Assembly: GCA_003243275.1 (NCBI GenBank)
Contig: QFQR01000003.1
Coordinates: 62,001-126,000, forward strand
Origin: Leifsonia xyli
GTDB taxonomy: Bacteria > Actinomycetota > Actinomycetes > Actinomycetales > Microbacteriaceae
DNA: 64,000 nt
Direction: 5' to 3'
The notes beneath the pieces are model-generated. The model worked only from the letters and a program-made list of their open reading frames with translations, was not told the DNA's origin and made no database searches. Below, in pieces: positions 54,604 to 63,647 of this stretch (position 1 is the stretch's first letter; each line of letters begins with the position of its first letter). A program made the translations under genes and the position numbers.

Positions 54604-55965
54604 ATGAAGTACGCCGAGACGGTGCTCGACCTGGTGGGCAACACCCCGCTCGTGAAGCTCAACAAGGTGACCGACGGCATCCGGGCCACCGTGCTCGTGA
54701 AGGTCGAGTACGTGAACCCGGGCGGCAGCTCGAAGGACCGCATCGCGACCCGCATCATCGACGCGGCGGAGGCCGAGGGCAAGCTGAAGCCCGGCGGCAC
54801 GATCGTCGAGCCGACCTCCGGCAACACGGGCATCGGGCTCGCGCTCGTCGCGCAGCAGCGCGGCTACAGGTGCGTGTTCGTCTGCCCCGACAAGGTCTCC
54901 GAAGACAAGATCAACACGCTGCGCGCCTACGGTGCCGAGGTCGTGGTGTGCCCGACGAGCGTCGCACCCGAGAGTCCCGACTCGTACTACTCGGTCTCCG
55001 ACCGGCTCGCGCGCGAGATCCCGGGCGCGTTAAAGCCCGACCAGTACTCGAACCCGAACGGTCCGCTCAGCCACTACGAGACCACCGGTCCTGAGATCTG
55101 GCGCGACACCGAGGGCCGCGTCACCCACTACGTCGCGGGCGTCGGCACGGGCGGCACCATCTCGGGTGCCGGGCGCTACCTCAAGGAGCAGAACCCCGGC
55201 ATCCGCGTGATCGGCGCGGACCCGGAGGGCTCGGTCTACTCGGGCGGCACCGGGCGGCCCTACCTCGTGGAGGGGGTCGGCGAGGACTTCTGGCCGACCG
55301 CCTACGACCCGGGCGTCGTCGACGAGATCATCGCGAGTTCGGATGCCGAATCCTTCGACATGACCCGCCGCCTCGCCCGCGAGGAGGGGCTGCTGGTCGG
55401 CGGATCGAGCGGCCTCGCCGTGGCATCCGGGCTGAAGGCGGCGCGCGAGCTCGGCCCCGACGACGTCATGGTGATCCTGCTGCCGGACGGCGGACGCGGC
55501 TACCTCGGCAAGGTGTTCAACGACCGCTGGATGCGCTCCTACGGCTTCCTGCCCGCGGAGGGCGAGAAGACGGTCGCCGACCTCGTGGGCACGAAGGACG
55601 CCGAACTGCAGGGCCTCGTGCACGTGCACCCGAGCGACACCGTGCGGCACGTGATCGACAAGATGCGCCGCTACGACATCTCGCAGATGCCCGTGCTCTC
55701 CGCCGAACCGCCCGTCGTGATGGGCGAGGTCGTCGGCTCGATCGACGAGAAGAGCCTCATCGACGCCGTCTTCCACGGCGACGCGCAGATGACGGATGCG
55801 CTCGCCTCCTTCATCGGACCGAACCTGCCGCTCATCGGCATGAACGACTCCGTCACCGCGGTGCGCGACGCGCTCGTCGACGCCGACGCGCTCCTCGTGA
55901 CCGCCGACGGCAAGCCCGCCGCGGTCGTCACCCGCCACGACCTGCTCGCCTTCCTGGCCGAGTAG
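54604..55965 (+). CDS. cbs: Cystathionine beta-synthase
   Basis: 453 residues from ATG 54604. PLP domain with EYVNPGGSSKDRIATRIIDA (Schiff-base Lys about 44), TSGNTGIGLAL, and GVGTGGTISGAGRYL. The C-terminal 110 residues hold two CBS modules (VHVHPSDTVRHVIDKMRRYDISQMPVLS and a second ending TRHDLLAFLAE), so the length and domain set fit CBS rather than cysteine synthase. Condenses serine (or O-acetylserine) with homocysteine. metB follows 18 bases downstream. Confidence 0.93.
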   Translation: MKYAETVLDLVGNTPLVKLNKVTDGIRATVLVKVEYVNPGGSSKDRIATRIIDAAEAEGKLKPGGTIVEPTSGNTGIGLALVAQQRGYRCVFVCPDKVSEDKINTLRAYGAEVVVCPTSVAPESPDSYYSVSDRLAREIPGALKPDQYSNPNGPLSHYETTGPEIWRDTEGRVTHYVAGVGTGGTISGAGRYLKEQNPGIRVIGADPEGSVYSGGTGRPYLVEGVGEDFWPTAYDPGVVDEIIASSDAESFDMTRRLAREEGLLVGGSSGLAVASGLKAARELGPDDVMVILLPDGGRGYLGKVFNDRWMRSYGFLPAEGEKTVADLVGTKDAELQGLVHVHPSDTVRHVIDKMRRYDISQMPVLSAEPPVVMGEVVGSIDEKSLIDAVFHGDAQMTDALASFIGPNLPLIGMNDSVTAVRDALVDADALLVTADGKPAAVVTRHDLLAFLAE

Positions 55966-55983
55966 CAGCAACAGAAAGACACC

Positions 55984-57162
55984 ATGAGCACCGAGCAGCA
56001 CGCCGACCACGACTTCGCGACCCGCGCCATCCACGCGGGGCAGGCCTTCGATCCGACCACCGGGGCCGTCATCCCGCCGGTCTACCTCTCCACGACCTTC
56101 GTGCAGGACGGCATCGGCGGCTTCCGTAACGGCTACGAGTACACGCGCGGCGGCAACCCCACCCGCACCGCCCTCGAGACCCAGCTCGCGGCGCTCGAGG
56201 GCGGCGACCGCGCGTTCAGCTTCGCCTCCGGTCTCGCCGCCGAAGACGCCCTGCTGCGCTCGATCCTCACCCCCGGCGACCACGTGCTCATGGGCAACGA
56301 CGTCTACGGTGGCACCCACCGGCTCGTGAACCGGGTGCACGTGCCGTGGGGCGTCGGGCTCGACACGGTCGAGATGGGTGACGCGGATGCGGTGCGCGCG
56401 GCGCTGCGCGAGAACACCCGGGTGGTGTGGCTCGAGACCCCGTCGAACCCGCTCATGAAGATCACCGACATCGCGGCGGTGGCCGAGATCGCGCACGCGG
56501 CGGGCGCCCTCGTCGTGGTCGACAACACCTTCGCCTCGCCCTACCTGCAGCAGCCGCTCGCGCTCGGGGCCGACGTGGTCGTGCACTCGACCACCAAGTA
56601 CCTCGGCGGCCACTCGGATGTGCTGGGTGGCGCGGTCGTCGTCGGCCACGGTGTCGAGGTGGCGGGCGAGAGCCTCGCCGAGAAGGTCGGGTTCGTGCAG
56701 TTCGGCGCGGGCGCCGTGTCGGGGCCGTTGGATGCGTGGCTCACGAGCCGCGGCATCAAGACGCTCGCGGTGCGGATGGATCGTCACTCGGCCAACGCGG
56801 GCGCGCTCGCCGAGGCGCTCGTCGGGCATCCGAAGCTCGCGCGCGTGTACTACCCGGGCCTGCCGGAGCACCCCGGCCACGAGCTCGCCGCGCGTCAGAT
56901 GCGGGCCTTCGGCGGCATGCTCTCGCTCGAGCTCGCGGACGGGGCCGCCGCGCGTCGCTTCGCCGAGTCGACCCGGCTGTTCCAGCTCGCGGAGTCGCTC
57001 GGCGGGGTCGAGTCGCTCGTCTGCTACCCCTCGGAGATGACCCACGCATCCGTGCGCGGCACCGCGCTCGAGGTGTCGCCCGCGATCGTGCGCCTCTCGG
57101 TCGGCATCGAGGGCGTCGACGACCTCGTGTCGGACGTGCTCGACACCCTCGCCCGCGTCTGA
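55984..57162 (+). CDS. metB: Cystathionine gamma-synthase/lyase (MetB type)
   Basis: 392 residues. Cys/Met metabolism PLP family: FATRAIHAGQAFDPTTGAV, YEYTRGGNPTRTALE, WLETPSNPLMKI, and the Schiff-base lysine in VVHSTTKYLGGHSDVLGG (about K205). Acts in transsulfuration with the upstream cbs gene. Whether it is mainly a gamma-synthase or a gamma-lyase cannot be settled by reading; pairing with CBS makes reverse transsulfuration possible. Confidence 0.9.
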   Translation: MSTEQHADHDFATRAIHAGQAFDPTTGAVIPPVYLSTTFVQDGIGGFRNGYEYTRGGNPTRTALETQLAALEGGDRAFSFASGLAAEDALLRSILTPGDHVLMGNDVYGGTHRLVNRVHVPWGVGLDTVEMGDADAVRAALRENTRVVWLETPSNPLMKITDIAAVAEIAHAAGALVVVDNTFASPYLQQPLALGADVVVHSTTKYLGGHSDVLGGAVVVGHGVEVAGESLAEKVGFVQFGAGAVSGPLDAWLTSRGIKTLAVRMDRHSANAGALAEALVGHPKLARVYYPGLPEHPGHELAARQMRAFGGMLSLELADGAAARRFAESTRLFQLAESLGGVESLVCYPSEMTHASVRGTALEVSPAIVRLSVGIEGVDDLVSDVLDTLARV

Positions 57163-57165
57163 GTC

Positions 57166-57239
57166 TTCGTTCGGGAGGACGACACGCCGCTGCCGGGGCT
57201 GCGCCCGGGGCAGCACGGCGCGTCGTCCTCCCGAACGAA
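57166..57239. repeat. Palindromic repeat, CGTTCGGGAGGACGAC family, copy 3
   Basis: TTCGTTCGGGAGGACGAC and its exact inverse flank a G/C-rich centre. It starts three bases after the metB stop, so it may also terminate metB transcription. Confidence 0.85.
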
Positions 57240-57316
57240 AACAGGGTGTCGGGATCGGGTGGGGCGTTGGCGGAAAATCGCTGGCGGGCGCGTTGCTGCC
57301 AGGTCAGGATGAGGGG

Positions 57317-58615
57317 GTGAGCACGGTGACGGAGTCCGATGCGGCCTCCGCCGCGCAGGCGACGCACGGGCGGATCGGGCTGCCGACGGCATCCGCGCTC
57401 TACGTCGCCGCCGTGCTCGGCACCGGCATCCTCGTGCTGCCGGGGCTCGGGGTGGATGCGGCCGGCCCCGCCTCGATCCTCGCGGTGGCGCTCGTGCTCG
57501 TGCTGTCGATCCCGCTCGCCGGCACCTTCGCGGCGCTTGCCGGACGCTACCCGGACGGCGGCGGCGTCGCGACCTTCGTGCGCCTCGCCTTCGGCGACAC
57601 CGCCGCGCGCATCACCGGCTACTGGTTCCTGTTCGGGGTCGGATTCGGTGCGCCCGTCGTCGCGGCGCTCGGCGGCTCCTACCTGAGCACCGCGCTCGGC
57701 CTCGGCCGCGAGTGGGTCGCGGTGATCGGCATCGGCTTCCTCGTCGCCGCCCTCGCGCTCGGGCTGCTCGGCCTGCGCGTCTCGGGCGCGGTGCAGCTCG
57801 GGCTCTCGGGCCTGCTCGTGGCGGTGGTCGTCGGCGTGATCGCGAGCGCCGCGCCCGCCGTGCAGTCCGCGAACTTCACGCCCTTCCTGCCGAACGGCTG
57901 GTCGGGGGTCGGCCTCGCGGTGAGCCTCTTCGTGTGGGCGTTCGCGGGTGGCGAGGCGATCACCCACATCGCGCACGAGTTCCGCAACCCACGCCGCATC
58001 ATCGCACTCGCCACCGTCATCGGCATGAGCGTCGTCGGCCTCGCCTACCTCTCCCTGCAGCTCGTGACCGTCGGGGTGTTCGGTGCGGCCGGCGCGCAGA
58101 GCGAAGCGCCCCTCATCGACCTCGTCGCGGTGAACTGGCCGGGCTTCGGCCCCGCGGCCGTCGCGGGCATCGCGACGATCATCGTGCTGGGGGTGCTCAA
58201 CGTCTACGTTCCCGCCTTCGCGAACCTCGCCGCATCCCTCGGGCGCGACGGTCACCTGCCGCGCTGGTTCGCGAAGGGCGCAGAGCCGGGGGCGGTGCCG
58301 CGGCGCGCGATCGCTCTCGTGGCCGTGCTCAACCTCGGCTACGCCACCGTGTTCTTCGTGTTCGGCTTCGAACTGCAGACCTTCATCCTCATCCACACGG
58401 CCTCGATGGTCTCGCTCTACTTCATCGGCATGCTCGCCGCGGTGCGCCTGCTGAAGCGGGGGAGCGTCGGATGGTGGATGGCGCTCGTCTCGGTCGTGCT
58501 GACCGCGGCGCTCCTCGTGCTCGCCTGGAGCCACCTCGTGGTTCCCATCGTGCTCGCCCTCGTCGCCGTCGCGGTGACCGTCATCAGGAGGTTCCGTGCC
58601 CGTGCCCGTTCCTGA
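57317..58615 (+). CDS. APC-family amino acid permease
   Basis: 432 residues from GTG 57317 behind a GAGGGGG Shine-Dalgarno. Twelve membrane segments; ALYVAAVLGTGILVLPGLGV is the family's first segment with GTGILVLP, and SLFVWAFAGGEAITHIAHEFRNPRR follows segment six. YjeH/APC-like uptake or exchange of an amino acid or amine. It overlaps the cyclase-family gene by 20 bases, so the two probably act in one pathway. Confidence 0.88.
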   Translation: MSTVTESDAASAAQATHGRIGLPTASALYVAAVLGTGILVLPGLGVDAAGPASILAVALVLVLSIPLAGTFAALAGRYPDGGGVATFVRLAFGDTAARITGYWFLFGVGFGAPVVAALGGSYLSTALGLGREWVAVIGIGFLVAALALGLLGLRVSGAVQLGLSGLLVAVVVGVIASAAPAVQSANFTPFLPNGWSGVGLAVSLFVWAFAGGEAITHIAHEFRNPRRIIALATVIGMSVVGLAYLSLQLVTVGVFGAAGAQSEAPLIDLVAVNWPGFGPAAVAGIATIIVLGVLNVYVPAFANLAASLGRDGHLPRWFAKGAEPGAVPRRAIALVAVLNLGYATVFFVFGFELQTFILIHTASMVSLYFIGMLAAVRLLKRGSVGWWMALVSVVLTAALLVLAWSHLVVPIVLALVAVAVTVIRRFRARARS

Positions 58616-59297
58616 CACCGCCCCCGCCGCATCCGGGCGCCGCGTGATCGATCTCAGCCACGTGATCCGGGCGGGGCTCGTCACCTACCCGGGGCTGCCC
58701 GCGCCCGTGATCACGCCGCACCTCACCCGTGAGGACTCGCGCGGCCACTACGCGGCGGGCACCGAGTTCGCGATGGACGTCATCGAGATGATCGGCAACA
58801 CCGGCACCTACCTCGACAGCCCCTTCCACCGCTACCCCGACGGCCCCGACCTTGCGGGGCTCGAGCTCGCGAGCCTCGTCGAGCTGCCGACCGAGGTGTT
58901 CCACCTCACCGACCTCGCGACTCCCGGCATCCCCGCCGAGGTCTTCCGCGGGCGCGACGTGCGCGGCACGGCGGTGCTGCTGCACACCGGATGGGACCGG
59001 CACTTCGGCACGCCGGCCTACGGTGTCGGCGCGCCCTTCCTCACGGCGGAGGGCGTCGCCCATCTGGTCGAGCAGGGCGCGGTGCTGGTCGGCATCGACT
59101 CGCTCAACATCGACGAGGTGGTGCCGCACGGTCCGCGGCCCGCGCACACCGGACTGCTCGCGGCCGGCATCCACGTGGTCGAGCACCTCACGAACCTCGG
59201 CGAGCTGCCGCCCACGGGCGCCCGCTTCACGGCAGCGCCGCCCGCGGTCGAGGGCTTCGGCACCTTCCCCGTGCGGGCCTACGCGACGCTCGGCTGA
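58596..59297 (+). CDS. Cyclase-family (KynB-like) hydrolase with variant metal motif
   Basis: 233 residues from GTG 58596. Fold signatures VIDLSHVIRAGLVTYPGLP, then NTGTYLDSPFHRYPDG where kynurenine formamidases have HxGTHxDxPxH: the first two metal-binding histidines are replaced by Asn and Tyr. Later motifs AVLLHTGWDRHFGTPAYG and VLVGIDSLNIDE are intact. Either a variant metal site or a subgroup with different chemistry; substrate unknown. Coupled to the APC permease upstream. Confidence 0.84.
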   Translation: MPVPVPDTAPAASGRRVIDLSHVIRAGLVTYPGLPAPVITPHLTREDSRGHYAAGTEFAMDVIEMIGNTGTYLDSPFHRYPDGPDLAGLELASLVELPTEVFHLTDLATPGIPAEVFRGRDVRGTAVLLHTGWDRHFGTPAYGVGAPFLTAEGVAHLVEQGAVLVGIDSLNIDEVVPHGPRPAHTGLLAAGIHVVEHLTNLGELPPTGARFTAAPPAVEGFGTFPVRAYATLG

Positions 59298-59340
59298 GCC
59301 GCGGGCGAACCCGCGCGAGGTGGCACCGTAGGCTCGCGTC

Positions 59341-60408
59341 GTGACGTCGCGGATGCGGATGGCGAGTGCCGGGGTCGCGGTCGGGTTCGCGGTGGCGCTC
59401 GGGCTCGGCGGATGCACGCCCGCCCCGCAGGGGCCGTCGGTCGCCGTGCTCTTCCCGGGCTCGGAGTCGGACGCCTGGGGTGCGAGCGCCACGGTGCTTC
59501 GTGACGAGCTCGCGGGCGACGGCTACGCCGTCGAGGTGCGTTTCGCCGGAGACGACGTGCCCACTCAGCTCGGCCAGTTGCGCGCGGCGCTCGCCGCCGA
59601 CCCGGCTGCGGTCGTGCTCGCGCCCGTCGATGCGACCTCGATCGCGGCGGAGCTCGCGAACGCGGGCGACCGCGAGACCTCGGTCATCGCCTACGACGAT
59701 CTCATCCTCGACTCCGAGCAGGTCGACTACTTCGCGACCTTCGACCACCGGCAGGCCGGACGGCTACAGGCGCAGGCCCTGCTCGACGGGCTCGGCCTCT
59801 CGAGCGACCCGGATGCCGGCCCGTTCGCGGTCGAGCTGCTCGCCGGCTCGGGCGACGACAGGGGTGCACAGGACGAGTTCGCCGGCGCGCTCGAGGTGCT
59901 GCAGCCCTCCCTCGACGCGGGTCGGCTCACGGTGCCCTCGGGGCGCACCGGCCTCGAGCGGGCGGCCGTGCTGCGCGGGTCTCCGGCGACGGCGGCGGAT
60001 CGCGTCGCCGAGCTGCTCGAGGCGGGCACCCCGCTCGCGGGCGTGCTCTCGCCGAGCGACGGGATGAGCGCCGCCGTCGCGCGGGTGCTCGGGGATGCCG
60101 GGCTCGCGGTGGTGCCCGCAGGCGGGGCGCCGGGCGTGCCCGCGGCATCCGTCGTGCTGACCGGGGGAGGCACGACCCTCGACGGCGCGAGAGCCGTCGC
60201 CGCGGGGACGCAGACCTCGACCGTCTACGAGGATCCGCGCGAGCTCGCCCGCATCGTCGCGAGCATGGTGCGCGAGGTGGTGCGAGGCCAGGCGCCGACC
60301 GTCACCCGCGACGTGGTCACCGACAACGGGGCGCGCGAGGTGCCGACCCGGCTGCTGGAGCCGCTCCCGATCACGAGCCGGGCCGAGGCGAGGAAGCTCG
60401 GGGGCTGA
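59341..60408 (+). CDS. Orphan sugar-binding-type periplasmic binding lipoprotein
   Basis: 355 residues from GTG 59341. Lipobox GLGGC, then a Peripla_BP_4/XylF-like fold: SVAVLFPGSESDAWGASATVLRDEL, LAADPAAVVLAPVDATSIAAEL, SVIAYDDLILDSEQVDYFATFDHRQAGRLQAQAL. The family binds xylose, glucose or autoinducers for ABC import or chemosensing. No permease or ATPase adjoins it, so the partner is elsewhere or it is a sensor. Confidence 0.83.
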   Translation: MTSRMRMASAGVAVGFAVALGLGGCTPAPQGPSVAVLFPGSESDAWGASATVLRDELAGDGYAVEVRFAGDDVPTQLGQLRAALAADPAAVVLAPVDATSIAAELANAGDRETSVIAYDDLILDSEQVDYFATFDHRQAGRLQAQALLDGLGLSSDPDAGPFAVELLAGSGDDRGAQDEFAGALEVLQPSLDAGRLTVPSGRTGLERAAVLRGSPATAADRVAELLEAGTPLAGVLSPSDGMSAAVARVLGDAGLAVVPAGGAPGVPAASVVLTGGGTTLDGARAVAAGTQTSTVYEDPRELARIVASMVREVVRGQAPTVTRDVVTDNGAREVPTRLLEPLPITSRAEARKLGG

Positions 60409-60435
60409 GGCGGGGATGCCCAGGCAGCGCTCGCG

Positions 60436-60801
60436 TCAGGGGCGCTCGCTGCCGCGCGGGGCCTCATCCGCGTCACGCAACTCGTCGACCACGAGCGAGG
60501 CCTCGTCGACGCGCCCGTTGCGGTAGGCCTGGCGGCCGATGATGTGCGCGGAGAGCGGCGCGGTGGCGAACTGGATGAGCACCACCGCCACGAGGAACGC
60601 CACCACGTACCACTCGCGCAGCGACAGCGCGATGGCGATGCAGATGAGGATGAGGCCCAGGATCTGCGGCTTCGTCGCGGCGTGCAGTCGCGACGGCACA
60701 TCCCGCAGGCGCAGCAGGCCGATCGAGGCGATGAGGCAGAGCAGTGCACCGCACAGGATCAGCACGAGCGAGGCGAGGTCGAGGATCGCGTCGAGGGTCA
60801 T
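60436..60801 (-). CDS. mnhG: Mrp/Mnh Na+/H+ antiporter subunit G
   Basis: 121 residues from ATG 60801, overlapping mnhF by four bases. Three membrane segments and the G-subunit motif FCASIGLLRLRD-like IASIGLLRLRDVPSRLHAATKPQILG. Polar C-terminus. Last gene of the reverse-strand operon. Confidence 0.93.
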   Translation of the reverse strand: MTLDAILDLASLVLILCGALLCLIASIGLLRLRDVPSRLHAATKPQILGLILICIAIALSLREWYVVAFLVAVVLIQFATAPLSAHIIGRQAYRNGRVDEASLVVDELRDADEAPRGSERP

Positions 60802-61067
60802 GAGCCGGCATCCTCCTTCACGGCGACGAAGCGGGCGACGGCGATCGAGCCGAACACCCCCACGGCGGCGACGATGAGCAGCACGGGAAGCGAACGGGTG
60901 TGCCCGTTGATCGCCATCTCGGCGCCGAGCACGCACAGCACCTCGGTGAGCAGCACGTCGCTCGCGACCGCCCGGTCGAGGATCGAGGGCCCGCGCACGA
61001 TCCGGATGATGGTGAGCAGCGCCGCGACGCCGAACACGATGATGATGACCAGCAGCAGGGGGTTCAC
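60798..61067 (-). CDS. mnhF: Mrp/Mnh Na+/H+ antiporter subunit F
   Basis: 89 residues from GTG 61067, which overlaps the mnhE stop. Motif IRIVRGPSILDRAVASDVLLTE is diagnostic of MnhF; three membrane segments. Overlaps mnhG by four bases. Confidence 0.94.
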   Translation of the reverse strand: MNPLLLVIIIVFGVAALLTIIRIVRGPSILDRAVASDVLLTEVLCVLGAEMAINGHTRSLPVLLIVAAVGVFGSIAVARFVAVKEDAGS

Positions 61068-61612
61068 CGCGCCATCTCCTCTCGCCGCAGCTGCAGGAAC
61101 TGCTCGCGTGAGCCGACGGCCCGGATGATGCGGCGCTCCCACGCGAGCACCTGGCGCCGCTGGGTCTCGACGTCGGCGAGGCTCTCCACCCCGATCACGT
61201 GCAGGTAGATGATGCGCCGCTCGCGGTCGATCTCGGTCACGAGCGAGCCCGGGATGAGCGAGGCGGTGACCCCGACGTGCGTCATCACGAGGTCGTCGTC
61301 GGTGATGAGCGGCACCGCCATGATGGCCGCGCGGGCCTGCCGACGGGGGTTCAGCACGATCCACGACACCTGCAGCGAGCCGGCCACCACGGCGCCGAGG
61401 AACCGCACCGCGAAGACGAGCAGATACCAGAGGTTGACGCGCCCCGAGAGCTCGACGGGGGGAAGCCGGAACACGAGGGTCACGAACACGGCGACTGCCG
61501 CCCCCGTGATGGCGGCGAGCACCGTGAACTGGCCCCACAGCAGCATCCAGACCGCGACGAGCCAGAGGAAGAACGGCAGCTGATTCCAGAAGCGGCGCCG
61601 GGGGGAGCTCAT
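61064..61612 (-). CDS. mnhE: Mrp/Mnh Na+/H+ antiporter subunit E
   Basis: 182 residues from ATG 61612. WNQLPFFLWLVAVWMLLWGQFT start, VNLWYLLVFAVRFLGAVVAGSLQVSWIVLNP, and a cytosolic part ITDDDLVMTHVGVTASLIPGSLVTEID. Overlaps mnhD and mnhF by four bases each. Confidence 0.94.
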   Translation of the reverse strand: MSSPRRRFWNQLPFFLWLVAVWMLLWGQFTVLAAITGAAVAVFVTLVFRLPPVELSGRVNLWYLLVFAVRFLGAVVAGSLQVSWIVLNPRRQARAAIMAVPLITDDDLVMTHVGVTASLIPGSLVTEIDRERRIIYLHVIGVESLADVETQRRQVLAWERRIIRAVGSREQFLQLRREEMAR

Positions 61613-63162
61613 GAGCCGTCCTCCGCATCCACCTGCACGAGCGTCACGGGTTGCAGCAGGGCCGCGCCGATGCGCTCGCACACCGCGTAGAGCGGGCCGG
61701 CGAAGATCGTCAGCAGGAGGGTCGCCCCGACCATGCCTGCGGTCGCGGTGGTCATGATGCGGGGGATGACGCGCCGCTCCGTCTGCACCTCCGCCGCCGG
61801 CGCGGCACCGAGGTGCGAGTAGCGGGCATCCGCCTCGGTGGTCTCGTCGTCCTCCCGCCAGAAGGAGAGGCCCCAGGCCCGCATGAGCGCGTAGAGGGTG
61901 AGCAGCGAGGTGACGACGCCGCCCACGATGAGCACCATCATGATGGGGGTGCCGACCTCGGCGGCGGCGTCGAAGAGCGCGAACTTGCCGATGAACCCGG
62001 AGAACGGGGGGAGCCCCCCGAGGTTGATCGCGGGGATGAAGTAGAGCACGGCGAGCACGGGGGCAGCCTTCATGAGCCCGCGCACCCTCATGATCGAGGT
62101 GCTGCCGGCCCGCCGCTCGATGAGTCCCACCGCGAGGAACAGGGTGGTCTGCACGATGATGTGGTGCACCGTGTAGTAGATCGTCGCGCCGATCGCCTCT
62201 GCTGTGCCGATGGCGAGGCCGAAGATCATGTAGCCCACGTGCGAGACGAGCGTGAACGACAGGATGCGTTTGAGCTCCGCCTGCGCGAGCGCGCCGAGGA
62301 TGCCGATCACCATGGTCGCGAGCGCCACGATCATGAGCAGCAGGTTGATGTCGTTGTCGGTGAACAGCTGCGTCTCGGTGCGGATGAGCGCGTAGACGCC
62401 GACCTTGGTGAGCAGCCCCGCGAACACCGCGGTGACGGGTGCGGGCGCGGTCGGGTAGGAGTCCGGCAGCCAGAACGAGACGGGGAACATGGCGGCCTTG
62501 ATGCCGAAGGCGACCACCAGCAGCAGGTGCAGCACGAGCTGCGTCTCCTGCGGCAGCTCCGGCATCCGCTCGGCGATCTGCGCCATGTTGACGGTGCCGA
62601 GGGCGCCGTAGATCGCGGCGATGGCCGAGAGGAACAGGATCGAGGAGACCAGCGACACCACGATGTAGATGACGCCCGCCCGGATGCGCGCCTCGGTGCT
62701 GCCGAGTGTGATGAGCACGTAGGAGGCGACCAGCAGGATCTCGAAGCCCACGTACAGGTTGAACAGGTCACCCGCGATGAAGGCCGTGAAGATGCCCGTC
62801 GCGAGGATGAGGTAGGTCGGGTGGAAGATCGACACCGGGGTGTCGTGGTCGCCGTCCGCCGCGCCCTGACCGACCGAGAACAGCAGCACCGCGAGCAGCA
62901 CGAGGCTCGAGACGGCGACGAGCAGCGCCGCCAGCCGGTCGACGTAGAGCACGATCCCGAAGGGCACCGGCCAGCCGCCGACCGAGACGGCGAGCGGGCT
63001 GCCGCCGTCGACGACGACGAGCAGCACGGAGGCGATCACGAAGACCACCGAGAGGGTCGCGATCGAGATGGCCACCTGCATCCGCCGCCGTCGGCCGAAG
63101 ATCAGGGTGAGGCCCGCCCCCAGCAGGGGAAGTGTCACGAGCAGGGGCACGAGCGAGTTCAT
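61609..63162 (-). CDS. mnhD: Mrp/Mnh Na+/H+ antiporter subunit D
   Basis: 517 residues from ATG 63162. NuoN/MrpD-type proton-conducting subunit of about 14 membrane segments: YVGFEILLVASYVLITLG (with the key Glu), FGIKAAMFPVSFWLPDSYPTAPAPVTAVFAGLLTKVGVYALIR and AQAELKRILSFTLVSHVGYM. An extra cytosolic loop FWREDDETTEADARY lies near the C-terminus. Overlaps mnhC by four bases. Confidence 0.95.
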   Translation of the reverse strand: MNSLVPLLVTLPLLGAGLTLIFGRRRRMQVAISIATLSVVFVIASVLLVVVDGGSPLAVSVGGWPVPFGIVLYVDRLAALLVAVSSLVLLAVLLFSVGQGAADGDHDTPVSIFHPTYLILATGIFTAFIAGDLFNLYVGFEILLVASYVLITLGSTEARIRAGVIYIVVSLVSSILFLSAIAAIYGALGTVNMAQIAERMPELPQETQLVLHLLLVVAFGIKAAMFPVSFWLPDSYPTAPAPVTAVFAGLLTKVGVYALIRTETQLFTDNDINLLLMIVALATMVIGILGALAQAELKRILSFTLVSHVGYMIFGLAIGTAEAIGATIYYTVHHIIVQTTLFLAVGLIERRAGSTSIMRVRGLMKAAPVLAVLYFIPAINLGGLPPFSGFIGKFALFDAAAEVGTPIMMVLIVGGVVTSLLTLYALMRAWGLSFWREDDETTEADARYSHLGAAPAAEVQTERRVIPRIMTTATAGMVGATLLLTIFAGPLYAVCERIGAALLQPVTLVQVDAEDGS

Positions 63163-63647
63163 CTGGCATCCCCCTCGTGCTCGCCGCCCGCGGCGCGCTC
63201 GGCGCGGACGGTGACGATCGGTGCCGTCTCCGAGTCGACGAAGTCGGTGGTCGAGTCGTCGCCCTCGTCGTCGATCGTCTCCTCCTCGTCGACCGCGCGC
63301 TCGCGCAGCGCGACATCCTCTTCGTCGTCCTGGATGGTGTCGGCCTGGCCGAGCTGCCAGGAGCGGTAGATCAGCGCGAGCAGGAACGCCGACACGGCGA
63401 AGGTGATCACGATCGCGGTGAGGGTGAGCGCCATCGGCATCGGGTCGCTCATCTCCTCGGGGCTCGCGTCGCCCGCGAAGGGGGCGAGCCCGGGGGCGCC
63501 GATCACGATCAGCAGCATCAGGTTGGCGGCGTTGCCGAGCAGCAGGAAGCCGATCAGCACGCGGGTGAGGCTGCGTTCGAGCATCGCGTAGACACCGCAC
63601 GCGAAGAGCACCGCCATGATGACGACGAGCACGAGGGAGACGTTCAT
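63159..63647 (-). CDS. mnhC: Mrp/Mnh Na+/H+ antiporter subunit C with acidic tail
   Basis: 162 residues from ATG 63647. NuoK-like core of three membrane segments (GVYAMLERSLTRVLIGFLLLGNAANLMLL, DPMPMALTLTAIVITFAVSAFLLALIYR), followed by an Asp/Glu-rich tail of about 55 residues (IQDDEEDVALRERAVDEEET) that is longer than in firmicute MnhC. Overlaps the mnhA stop by four bases. Confidence 0.95.
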   Translation of the reverse strand: MNVSLVLVVIMAVLFACGVYAMLERSLTRVLIGFLLLGNAANLMLLIVIGAPGLAPFAGDASPEEMSDPMPMALTLTAIVITFAVSAFLLALIYRSWQLGQADTIQDDEEDVALRERAVDEEETIDDEGDDSTTDFVDSETAPIVTVRAERAAGGEHEGDAR

